Positions 44,354-52,240 of a stretch of DNA of 64,000 bases are shown piece after piece (position 1 is the first letter of the stretch; each line of letters opens with the position of its first letter). Position numbers and translations under genes: made by a program. The DNA comes from Flavobacterium algicola (GTDB lineage: Bacteria > Bacteroidota > Bacteroidia > Flavobacteriales > Flavobacteriaceae). The stretch is taken from NCBI RefSeq assembly GCF_022399565.1, contig NZ_JAJTUT010000004.1, positions 124,001 through 188,000 of the forward strand, given 5' to 3'. The notes under the pieces are model-generated. The model saw only the letters and a program-made list of their open reading frames with translations. It was not told where the DNA came from and searched no databases.

Positions 44354-45421
44354 TTAATTAAAGCAATTCACACCCATATTTTGAAAATTTGTGCAGATCT
44401 CAAAAGCTTTTTGAGATTTTAATTGAGCAGTACCTCCCAAAATAATAGATTGCAATTTGGCTTCGCTATCCTTGTAGCTACGTACATTTTGGTAGTAGCC
44501 CGTTACAGCGTTGTAAGCTCCAAACAAAGTTCCTTTTGTCGTGTTCATTTGTTGTGAGTCGCTTGTCATAGCATAGGCAAAAGCATCTTCAACGGTATTC
44601 TTAAAAACTGTGGATATTTCGCCATCATTTCCAGCTTTAAGATGTTGTAAGGTTTCTTTGTTGGGGCAAAGTGCGAATTGGATCATTTTTTTAACCTCAT
44701 GATCGTGCACTTTTACTTTTGCCCAATTATTAAAAATGTCTTCTAACTGATTGCTAAATTGGTTTGCTAATCCCATTACTTTGTGTGCATTCTCCAAACG
44801 TTGTTTAGCTCCTGAAGTATGGCGTATGCGTACTACATTACTCATATTGCGAAGCGAAGCGTTTAGTGTATTTTGGCAAACAATCCTAACGGGTGTAAAC
44901 GCTGCCGTAATGCTTCCGCTACCATCGTGTGAAGTAGTGAGGAAAATATATTTTTCTGTAACATCATCACCACTGCCAACCCGAATATAGTCTGGTAATT
45001 TAGCCGTAATGAAAATACGTTCTCCATTTCCTAAAGCGCCTGCAGTCTCGTACAAAATCCCATCAGTACCACCTACAATGGAATCGAAGAAACTAAATGC
45101 TTCACGATTTTGTACGATGTGATAGTCTTTACCGACTACACCCAAAACGGTATTGTTATCCGTGCGGATTGTAGCAAAATAATTGGGTACGTTGAACTCA
45201 TTGTTTATTATCGCTAAATTGTCAGTAGGATCAATTATGTTTGACGCCTTGGTATAAAGAGGACTTTTTGTAACTTCATAATCAAGTCCTGCGTGGTTAA
45301 TTGCTTGCGCGCTTGTTGGATAGTCTGTTACTATTTGACCCAAACCGTGCCAAGCTTTTTCTTGTACGCTAAAAAAGGAATAACGTCCTGTTCTTTCGTT
45401 GAAATTTAAATTGTGTGCCAT
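44354..45421 (-). CDS. DUF932 domain protein
   Basis: A 355-residue protein of the DUF932 family (phage/plasmid-like protein family), with the typical beginning RTGRYSFFSVQEKAWHGLG and the conserved GVVGKDYHIVQNREAFSFFD segment, GERIFITAKLPDYIRVGSG and VRIVCQNTLNASLRNMSNV. Members are common on plasmids, phages and conjugative elements next to SSB genes; their reaction is not known. It forms an operon with the SSB gene 45 bp upstream. It carries a strong terminator behind it. Confidence 0.88.
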   Translation of the reverse strand: MAHNLNFNERTGRYSFFSVQEKAWHGLGQIVTDYPTSAQAINHAGLDYEVTKSPLYTKASNIIDPTDNLAIINNEFNVPNYFATIRTDNNTVLGVVGKDYHIVQNREAFSFFDSIVGGTDGILYETAGALGNGERIFITAKLPDYIRVGSGDDVTEKYIFLTTSHDGSGSITAAFTPVRIVCQNTLNASLRNMSNVVRIRHTSGAKQRLENAHKVMGLANQFSNQLEDIFNNWAKVKVHDHEVKKMIQFALCPNKETLQHLKAGNDGEISTVFKNTVEDAFAYAMTSDSQQMNTTKGTLFGAYNAVTGYYQNVRSYKDSEAKLQSIILGGTAQLKSQKAFEICTNFQNMGVNCFN

Positions 45422-45466
45422 GATAATAAAATTTTAAAAGTTAAAAAAATGATTAAGTATTTAGTG

Positions 45467-45859
45467 TTAAAATGGTAGGTCATCTACAAGCTCCTCTATG
45501 ATGATCTTTTTGTTTTCTTGTTTTACGACGGCCTGTGCCTGTTCTATTTTTTTACTACCTCCATGTAATTTAATAGTCGAGGCGTGAAAATTTAAACTAG
45601 ATCTTAGTTCTCCGTTAGTAGCAGTCCAGGCTCTTGTACTCACTCTTCCTGTTAGCTCTACTAAAGCCCCTTTAAGGAGTATTTTTGCTACATTTGGACT
45701 TATCCAGTAGGAGCAATCAAAATAGCTAGTTTGCTCTATGCGTTCGCCTTGCTTATTTCGGTAACTATCATTAATAGCTACTGAAAAATTTACCACTTTT
45801 TTCTCCTGCGGTGTTGTGTATACTTCCGCATCCCTTGTTAATCTTCCGATGATGTTCAT
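45467..45859 (-). CDS. ssb: Single-stranded DNA-binding protein (element-borne)
   Basis: A 130-residue OB-fold protein: MNIIGRLTRDAEVYTTPQEK, NFSVAINDSYRNKQGERIEQ, TSYFDCSYWISPNVAKILLK, KGALVELTGRVSTRAWTATN. The tail ends in DDLPF, the acidic tip that recruits partner proteins. Element-borne SSBs coat the transferred strand after entry. It is followed by DUF932 on the same strand. It is shorter in the linker than chromosomal SSBs. Confidence 0.92.
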   Translation of the reverse strand: MNIIGRLTRDAEVYTTPQEKKVVNFSVAINDSYRNKQGERIEQTSYFDCSYWISPNVAKILLKGALVELTGRVSTRAWTATNGELRSSLNFHASTIKLHGGSKKIEQAQAVVKQENKKIIIEELVDDLPF

Positions 45860-46719
45860 AGTTTTTACTTTTTAGATTTATTTTTTAAAATTAATTTATT
45901 CGGTAATGAGAGGAGGTGCTGTTTTGTTTCAGTCTAATTCCAAAATAAATAGTATTAAATTTCATTGTTGACATTTTTTTTATTCGTCCAAAGAGCCGGA
46001 GTATGCTATGTTTCGTTTCGAGAGCATAAAAGGTTAGTGTTTAGCAAAAACAAGGTTTTATCAAATAAATACAACCCGCATGGGTGGAGATTTTTTGATA
46101 AACCCGTAGGGCTTGACCTTTTTTTTGCGTTAAAAACACTAGTATACCTTTGCTCTTGAAATGGGACAAAAGCATACTGGTTTTTGAATAGTAATAGGCT
46201 GGAAGCAAGGTTGTAAAGAAGATTATTTGGGATTACAAAGAAAAAAGCGACTCTTCAAATAAGTACTGTATAATGTTATCCATCCACTATTTCTCCAAAA
46301 TAATAAAATGGCTATCGAAGCCATGTAAAAGGATCTTGAAAATTATACGTAGGTAGTGGCTTTAATTTTCAAGATTATTTTATCAATTATCCGACTAAGC
46401 TCTTTTATGCTGGAGCAGAGCGGAAGTATAAATGTGCTTTGAGGATTGGAGTTAATTTGAAATTGAGCGAAGTATAGATTTGACTGTTCTAAAAGTTGAT
46501 TTTTGAAAAAAATTGTACTATAAATTGATGTGAACTGCCACTAGAGGACAAATAATACCATTGCTAATCAGATGTATAAAGAACTCAATTTATCTCTATA
46601 CTTTAGGGTAAAAGAACTACGATCAAGCTATTTGTTAAAATTTGTAAGTGAAGTGAATAGCTAGTTAAACTAAAAGGAAGAAGGAGTTGTATTGTTTAAA
46701 TTTTTAATAAGAGGAAATT
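45860..46719. other. Long intergenic region between SSB and the small HTH gene
   Basis: About 860 AT-rich bp without a supported gene. A 64-codon ORF at 45965 has no family resemblance. Short repeats such as ACCCGCATGGGT at about 46075 are seen. It must hold the divergent promoters for the SSB operon and the HTH operon. Confidence 0.4.
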
Positions 46720-46998
46720 ATGAATGACATGGTAACAAAAGAAGATTTGAGGCAGTTTGGTTTGGAGCTATTATGCAATATCGGTACTTTGATGACACAG
46801 ACTAGGGAAGTTCAGAATGAAATAGTAGACCAAGAATGGATAAAAAGCAAGCAAGTCAGGCTATTAATGAATATGTCTCCGGGATCTATTCAAAATTTAA
46901 GAGTGACCCAAAAAGTACGATATAAAAAAATACTCGGCTCGTACTACTATAATAAAGTGGATCTCCTTAAACTTTTTACAGATGAAAGATGCAAATAA
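46720..46998 (+). CDS. Helix-turn-helix protein (excisionase/MerR-like type)
   Basis: A 92-residue protein with a C-terminal winged helix-turn-helix of the kind found in element-borne excisionase-like proteins: EWIKSKQVRLLMNMSPGSIQ, NLRVTQKVRYKKILGSYYYN, then KVDLLKLF. The segment WIKSKQVRLLMNMSPGSIQNL reads as helix-turn-helix. It is followed at 46982 by another small gene with a 17-bp overlap. Close to the integrase, so it may control excision; that is inferred from place. Confidence 0.78.
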   Translation: MNDMVTKEDLRQFGLELLCNIGTLMTQTREVQNEIVDQEWIKSKQVRLLMNMSPGSIQNLRVTQKVRYKKILGSYYYNKVDLLKLFTDERCK

Positions 46999-47296
46999 AA
47001 GCAGTAAAGATAGTTTGATGAATACTTTTTTGATTTATATGGAAGATCCTCGATTAAACGTTTGGCATTTAGCGCTATTACTTGCTATACTTAGTTTGGG
47101 TTATAAGCAAGGACAAATGCAAAATATTAAAGTGAGTCGAAGTAAAATCATGGCACTATCGCATATTAATACGATACCAACCTATCATAAGTATTTCAAA
47201 GAATTACAGAATTTAGGATACATCGAATATTTTCCTTCCTATCATCCCGGTGTTAAAAGTGAAGTCTATCTGAAAGACAAAAAGGTTGCTCCATGA
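46982..47296 (+). CDS. Small winged-helix-like protein, function unknown
   Basis: A 104-residue protein with NVWHLALLLAILSLGYKQGQ, KVSRSKIMALSHINTIPTYH and KYFKELQNLGYIEYFPSYHP, which looks like a helix-turn-helix followed by a two-stranded wing. Comparable small proteins stand next to the HTH gene in other Bacteroidota elements. It is coupled to the gene before it. A terminator overlaps its last codons. Target unknown. Confidence 0.65.
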   Translation: MKDANKSSKDSLMNTFLIYMEDPRLNVWHLALLLAILSLGYKQGQMQNIKVSRSKIMALSHINTIPTYHKYFKELQNLGYIEYFPSYHPGVKSEVYLKDKKVAP

Positions 47297-47312
47297 TGGT
47301 AGCAACCTTTTT
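47279..47312. terminator. Bidirectional terminator at the end of the small HTH operon
   Basis: Stem AAAAAGGTTGCT / AGCAACCTTTTT with a 10-base loop. It overlaps the last codons of the rightward gene and also serves transcription from the integrase side (47379). Confidence 0.75.
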
Positions 47313-47378
47313 GCGTTTTGAATTAATATGTTCCAGTTGTCTTCAAGTTCTAGATAATAAACAGTATTTGCTATGATT

Positions 47379-48683
47379 TCAAGATAAGTGATACTTCTGC
47401 TTGATTTTTTTTATCTCCTTCTCTAATCTGGTGAGGATGGCTAGATCTGACTCACACATTACTGGATCCGTTTTATTTATCCGTTTATTAAGCAATGCCA
47501 TTTCTCGTCCAACTGTAACTTGTTCGGTAATAGCGTAGGCTTCTGTCTGCTTCACAGAGGAATGTCCAAGCATTTCCTTCACTACATTTATCGGTACATT
47601 GTTTTGTAACGTAACAGTGCTTCCGAAGGTCCTGCGAGCCATGTGTGTATTGAGAGTAAAAGGAAAAGCACACAGTAAAGCAATCTCCTTCAAATATTCA
47701 TTCATTTTTTGATTTGAGGCTACAGGCAAGACAGTGCCACGTTGCATACAAAGAGGGTGATCCTTATATTTATCAATTATTTTAAGCGCTTGCGGTAGGA
47801 GAGGAACATTAGTTGCAGAGCCTGTTTTTTGTCTTTCAGACATGATCCACGATTGTTTATCGACACCCACTTTAATATCAGTCTTTTTTAATTGATATAC
47901 GTCGATATAAGCTAATCCCGTATAGCATTGGAAGACGAACACGTCTCTAACTACATTGAGTCTATCAGTACTAAAGTAATGTCGTTCTAACTCATATAAT
48001 TCCTGAGTTGAAAGAGGCTTTTTTATAATTTTTGATTTTTTAGCTTTAAAGTTCTTAAAAGGATCTTTCAGGATAACTTCATTATCAATAGCACGAAGTA
48101 CTATTTTTTTAAAGTTAGCGATATATTTTAAGGTTGTATTATTACTGCAATTACGAACAGAACGTAAGTAAAATTGAAAGTCTTTTATAAATTCAAGATT
48201 CAAATCAGAAAATTCAAGATCTTCAGCATTAAATTTAAGTCGGATAAAAGCTCGTAAATGATTAATAGTGATAGTAAAACGGTCGAGAGTTCCTTTTGCG
48301 TATCCTTTACCCAGCAAAGCCGTCATTTCATCATTATGCTTTTGGAACTCTTCAAGTACTTTGACTCTCGCAGCATTTTTCCCTAAGATGTAATCCATAA
48401 CTTTCTGAGCAGTAATAAGCTTTCCGTTATACATGTTCTCGGTTTTGTACTCATTGATTTTTAGTGTAAGAGACTCTAAGAACATATTAATAGATTTCGC
48501 ATCTTCCTTAGTTCCGATTGCTCTTTCTAATTTTTGATCCCAACGCGAGATATCCCATTTACGTTTTGTAGATGTTTCTTTAGGTATCCCATCCACGGTA
48601 ATTCTAAGATAAATGGTTCTAATTTTACTTTCATTGCGGGGGATTTTCAAAAAGAAAACCAGCCCAAAACTGCTTTCTAACAT
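47379..48683 (-). CDS. int: Tyrosine-type site-specific integrase of the element
   Basis: A 434-residue recombinase: arm-binding/N-terminal part (FFLKIPRNESKIRTIYLRIT), SAM-like core-binding domain at ~105-205 and catalytic domain at ~210-405. The catalytic residues are visible: Arg-region FQCYTGLAYIDVYQLKKTDI, Lys in KTGSATNVPLLP, HMARRTFGS (H-x-x-R), LGHSSVKQTEAYA with the tyrosine nucleophile. It is the last gene of the element and its product inserts and excises it. tRNA-Tyr lies 293 bp upstream, which marks the probable attachment region. Length and layout match integrases of Bacteroidota conjugative transposons. Confidence 0.94.
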   Translation of the reverse strand: MLESSFGLVFFLKIPRNESKIRTIYLRITVDGIPKETSTKRKWDISRWDQKLERAIGTKEDAKSINMFLESLTLKINEYKTENMYNGKLITAQKVMDYILGKNAARVKVLEEFQKHNDEMTALLGKGYAKGTLDRFTITINHLRAFIRLKFNAEDLEFSDLNLEFIKDFQFYLRSVRNCSNNTTLKYIANFKKIVLRAIDNEVILKDPFKNFKAKKSKIIKKPLSTQELYELERHYFSTDRLNVVRDVFVFQCYTGLAYIDVYQLKKTDIKVGVDKQSWIMSERQKTGSATNVPLLPQALKIIDKYKDHPLCMQRGTVLPVASNQKMNEYLKEIALLCAFPFTLNTHMARRTFGSTVTLQNNVPINVVKEMLGHSSVKQTEAYAITEQVTVGREMALLNKRINKTDPVMCESDLAILTRLEKEIKKIKQKYHLS

Positions 48684-48784
48684 AATTCAACTTTTAAGGT
48701 TAATAAATGTAGAATTATAACGTCAAAAAATCAAGTCGTTAAGCACGTTAACCCCTGTGTGTATAAGGGTTTAACTCATATTCT

Positions 48785-48817
48785 GTGGCACATTTTTGAA
48801 AAATACAAATGTGCCAC
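48785..48817. other. Perfect inverted repeat near the element end
   Basis: GTGGCACATTT / AAATGTGCCAC, an 11-bp stem with an 11-base spacer, without a T-run. It lies between the integrase gene and tRNA-Tyr and is a candidate binding site for integrase or an excision factor. Confidence 0.45.
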
Positions 48818-48872
48818 GATTCTGCCATAGAAACTTTGAGCGCTTTTATAAATTTTGACAAAGTGCAGAAAA

Positions 48873-48908
48873 TGAAAAAAGCCTGCAAATCGTTGGATTT
48901 GCAGGCTT
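48873..48908 (-). terminator. Terminator of tRNA-Tyr
   Basis: On the minus strand a 13-bp stem AAGCCTGCAAATC / GATTTGCAGGCTT with a CAAC loop, followed by TTTTTTCATT. It lies about 70 bp downstream of tRNA-Tyr. Confidence 0.8.
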
Positions 48909-48975
48909 AACACTTTTTTTGAGGACTTTTGAAAAGATTGAAAAACTTTTATTTTTTAATCTTAATCCCTTTTAG

Positions 48976-49057
<82 letters not shown>

Positions 49058-49099
49058 GAGGCCTTTGATAACAACGAATCTTGTTGTTGTTAGCGGTGG

Positions 49100-49130
49100 C
49101 AAATATAGTAACACTTTTCGTTTCTACAAA
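49100..49130 (-). promoter_or_regulatory. Bacteroidota-type promoter of tRNA-Tyr
   Basis: On the minus strand TTTG, exactly 19 bp, then TATATTTG. This is the textbook -33/-7 architecture for the primary sigma factor of Bacteroidota, and it lies 43 bp upstream of the tRNA. Confidence 0.88.
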
Positions 49131-49196
49131 CATTTTTCATACTTAATTTGTAATTATTTTTAGTAGAACATTTAAAGTATTGGAATTGAATTAAAT

Positions 49197-49225
49197 AAAA
49201 AAATCTCCACAAGGGAGATTTTTTT
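49197..49225. terminator. Terminator downstream of the TlpA-family gene
   Basis: Stem AAAAATCTCC / GGGAGATTTTT around a short loop, with A- and T-runs on the two sides, so it can act in both directions. It lies 20 bp after the stop at 49245. Confidence 0.8.
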
Positions 49226-49244
49226 GTTTGACTATAAATGGGTT

Positions 49245-50414
49245 TTATTTTTTGTCTAAAAGCTCAATAACTTTAGCTTTTAAAGCATCCCCTCTAAGAT
49301 TTGTCGCAACAACATTTCCTGACGCGTCAAGGATAAATGTGGCTGGTATTGATTCTACATTATATTGTCTTGCTATAGGTTCATCCCAAAATTTTAAGTT
49401 AGATACGTGAGTCCACGTTAACTTATCTTTCGCGATAGCTTCTTTCCATTTTGCTTTGTCTTTGTCCAAAGACACACCAATAATATTCAGTCCCTTAGCA
49501 TGTAATTCATTATACATAGCAACTACGTTAGGATTTTCTTGTCTGCATGGTGCACACCATGAGGCCCAAAAATCAACAATTGTTACCTTTCCTAGGCTTT
49601 CTTTCAGCGAGATAACTTTTCCCTCTGGATTAGGCGCAGAAAATTCTGTCCTTCATTTGCCGGCTTCTACACCTGCACCTGCAGCAGGAGCTGCTCCTAC
49701 ACCTGGATTTTTCATTTCACCAAGTTTGGTTTTAATTGCTTTACCTGGTTTAGTGTTTTTCAACGATTCATCAAATCCATTGTAGATTCCTTCTGCTTTT
49801 TTAATATCTGCAGTTGGGTCATTCAACATTCCTTGAATAATCAAAGCACTGATTAATGATTTTGGGTGCGACTCAGCGTAACCAATATATTTTGTTTTAG
49901 AAGCATTTCCAACTTCTTCTTGAAGTTTAGAAAATTCTTGCATCAATCCGTTTATTACAACAGTATCTTTAGATTGTTGCGCAGCATTCATTTTTTCCAT
50001 GTTCTGAGATTGGAAATCCATTAATTTCTTTTGGATAACTTTAATCTCTTCATTGAATTTTACATACTCATCATTGTTGTAAGATCCTGAAACTTTAGCG
50101 TTTTGAATACTATCCTTATTAATGACAATTTTAATATCACCATTTTCTAAGATGAAAGGCACTTTACCTTGAACACCTTCAATTTGCAAAGTATGAAAAG
50201 CAGGCTCTAAAGCTTTACCTTCAAATACGAATTTACCATTTTCAACTTTTACAGTATCAATAGATTTTAATCCCATTCCACTTTCGTCTTGTGTTTCAAG
50301 GATAATTGTTTTTCCGTTTTCGATACCTGCGATAGTTCCCGATACGGTGTACTTGTCTTTGTTACATGAAATCAATAAAAGAGAAGCAGAAAGTAAAAAA
50401 AATATTTTTTTCAT
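49245..50414 (-). pseudogene. TlpA-family thiol-disulfide lipoprotein interrupted by an in-frame TGA
   Basis: From ATG 50414: lipobox LLISC with Cys17, a DUF4369-like beta domain (YTVSGTIAGIENGKTIILET), a helical linker and a Pro/Ala-rich segment GVGAAPAAGAGVEAGK, then TGA at 49653-49655. The same frame continues RTEFSAPNPEGKVISLKESL, VDFWASWCAPCRQENPNVV with the thioredoxin active site WCAPC, and ends at 49245. The full 389-codon frame has the normal length of periplasmic TlpA-like reductases. So one codon disables it, or a sequence error, or read-through. The piece after the stop has no start codon until MYNEL, past the active site. Confidence 0.8.
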
Positions 50415-50609
50415 TACAATTAAATTAGTTATTATGTTGAGCGAACAAAAGTATTATAAAAATATAGAACTCTATTAATTTTTAGCTTTAAAATTTTGTT
50501 ATAGTTTGTTAATTTTAATGACTATTCGAATTTAGTGTTAATTCATTAAGATTAATCTAGTTTCAGGGCAATATTCCGAACTCAATTTATCTATTTTTCA
50601 TAATCGAGC

Positions 50610-50650
50610 AAAAAAAAAGGTCTGTCTAAATTAGCAGACAAACCTTTTTT
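50610..50650 (-). terminator. Terminator after the anti-sigma gene
   Basis: On the minus strand AAAAAAGGTTTGTCTGC...AGACAGACCTTTTTTTT: stem with the T-run just downstream of the anti-sigma stop at 50668. The stem has one bulge. Confidence 0.75.
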
Positions 50651-50667
50651 GATTCTTTTTAGTTTCA

Positions 50668-51456
50668 TTATACTTTTCCTAAAGTGTATAATTGTTCCAT
50701 GGTAGGACTAATACTTCCTCCCGCTGGCTCTAATGTAATTCCAAATGCTTCAGCATCAGCTGTTGCATCAACTGCAAAAACACGTTGGTTATTGGCAACA
50801 AAATTATCCAATAAACCTATGCTTGTTGGAGTCAGTGGATTAAGTTTTAATGCCCATACTTGATAAACCATCCCTTTTGGAGGTTCTGGTAATCCCGTTG
50901 CATCAACATATACTTTTTGAGTGGCTTTATTCCAATATACTTTTGCAGACGATTCTGGTGCTACAGCTTGTCCTCCAAGCGCAACGACTGTATTGTTAGT
51001 ATCTCTTATGATAGCTAAACTAGATTCGATTGCTTTTTTCTCAAGAATCAAACTGTTTAATTCCTTCTCAATCTTTACTTTTTCAGTCGATGCATTCACG
51101 ACTTGATTGTTAGCATTGTCTAGCTGGCTATATTGGTAACCAATACCAATCATAAGTAAAACTGCAGCAGCCCAACCAATGTAAGGTGCAAAACTTCTTT
51201 TTGGCTCTAATTCTATAACTTTCGGTTCTTGTTTTAATCCTAGTTTTTCTTTAATTCTTTCAAAATTAGAAACCGAATTAAATGGTGAGAAACTAGATGA
51301 TAATGCTATGATAGATTTCTCTATAGCTATTATTTCTTCATTTATATCCGGGTTATTTTTCGCTTTTGCAGAAACTTCTGAATTTTCGGCTTCGGTTAAT
51401 AAACCGTAAACGTAAAGTTCCAGAATTCCTGATTCTATATATTCAATGTTTTCCAT
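50668..51456 (-). CDS. RskA-like anti-sigma factor
   Basis: A 262-residue protein: a cytoplasmic N-terminal helical part (ESGILELYVYGLLTEAENSE), one membrane segment near residue 93-112 (PYIGWAAAVLLMIGIGYQY), a coiled region (VNASTEKVKIEKELNSLILE) and a C-terminal RskA domain (VYWNKATQKVYVDATGLPEP, YQVWALKLNPLTPTSIGLL, FGITLEPAGGS). RskA proteins hold SigK-type ECF factors at the membrane. The start codon overlaps the sigma stop codon (TAATG), so the pair is coupled. The signal that releases the sigma is unknown. Confidence 0.9.
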   Translation of the reverse strand: MENIEYIESGILELYVYGLLTEAENSEVSAKAKNNPDINEEIIAIEKSIIALSSSFSPFNSVSNFERIKEKLGLKQEPKVIELEPKRSFAPYIGWAAAVLLMIGIGYQYSQLDNANNQVVNASTEKVKIEKELNSLILEKKAIESSLAIIRDTNNTVVALGGQAVAPESSAKVYWNKATQKVYVDATGLPEPPKGMVYQVWALKLNPLTPTSIGLLDNFVANNQRVFAVDATADAEAFGITLEPAGGSISPTMEQLYTLGKV

Positions 51457-51986
51457 TATATTTTCAAATAGGTTCTTAAATCATTTATACAATTCCTATT
51501 GTGCGTTTTTACTGTTCCAAGCGGGATCGCAAGTTCTTCTGCAGCTTCTTGTTGCGTGTATCCTTTAAAGAATAGTAAATCAATTATTTGTATGCACTTT
51601 GGTTTTAGTCTTTTTACAAATTCATGAATACCTATTGTATCCACTTTGTTCACCATTTTAGTGCTGTCTTCTAATAGATTTACGAAATTATCAGAAGAAA
51701 GGTTTTTTTGACTATTGTTAAAATTTTTAGAACGTAATTTATCGATAGAGGAATTTCTAGCTATGTTGAGAATCCAAGTATAAAATCTTCCCTTGCTTTC
51801 GTTATAGGAGTCAATATTTTTCCAAATTTTAATGAAAACCTCTTGGAGTACATCCTCAGCTTCTTCTGTGTTTTTTACTAAAACATTTATAACGGCAAAT
51901 AAGCTTTTCGAATACATATCATATAGATGTGTAAATGCTTTTTGATCTTTCTTATAAATTAAAACTAATAACTCTTCTTGGGTCAT
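51456..51986 (-). CDS. ECF sigma factor (SigK-like)
   Basis: A 176-residue sigma-70 factor: region 2 at ~10-75 (FTHLYDMYSKSLFAVINVLV, EAEDVLQEVFIKIWKNID) and region 4 at ~120-172 (IQIIDLLFFKGYTQQEAAEE, LAIPLGTVKTHNRNCINDLR). Partner of the RskA-like protein that follows with a one-base overlap. By the family it controls a small stress regulon. No target promoter was searched. Confidence 0.93.
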   Translation of the reverse strand: MTQEELLVLIYKKDQKAFTHLYDMYSKSLFAVINVLVKNTEEAEDVLQEVFIKIWKNIDSYNESKGRFYTWILNIARNSSIDKLRSKNFNNSQKNLSSDNFVNLLEDSTKMVNKVDTIGIHEFVKRLKPKCIQIIDLLFFKGYTQQEAAEELAIPLGTVKTHNRNCINDLRTYLKI

Positions 51987-52160
51987 AATTATTTATTTTT
52001 CTATTACAAACTTATGCAAACTAATTAAGATTTTAATTTATTTAACAATAAAAGCATTCATAATCACTATTTTTTTTTAGAATCGAAATCTAAATTTATA
52101 TAAAAATGAACAGTTTACTGTGGTTCAAGCTGAATTATTAAGGTAGTTTCTTAAATAAAA

Positions 52161-52210
52161 AACTTCCTTTAACTCGAACTAATTTGTAATTAGCACTTGA
52201 AAAAGGAAGT
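52161..52210 (-). terminator. Terminator after the endonuclease I gene
   Basis: ACTTCCTTT and AAAGGAAGT form a stem with a long loop; on the minus strand the downstream side runs into TTTTTTATTT. It starts about 30 bp below the stop codon at 52241. Confidence 0.7.
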
Positions 52211-52240
52211 GTTTTAATATTGAAAAGAAATTGGTCTTAT

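Noticed and set aside
45965..46159. 64-codon plus-strand ORF upstream of the small HTH gene
   Set aside because: No family resemblance, no clear ribosome binding site, low-complexity composition; most likely chance.
47379..48683. Integron integrase acting on the attC-like elements
   Set aside because: Its domain pattern and place fit a conjugative-transposon integrase. Nothing in it suggests the IntI-specific insert.
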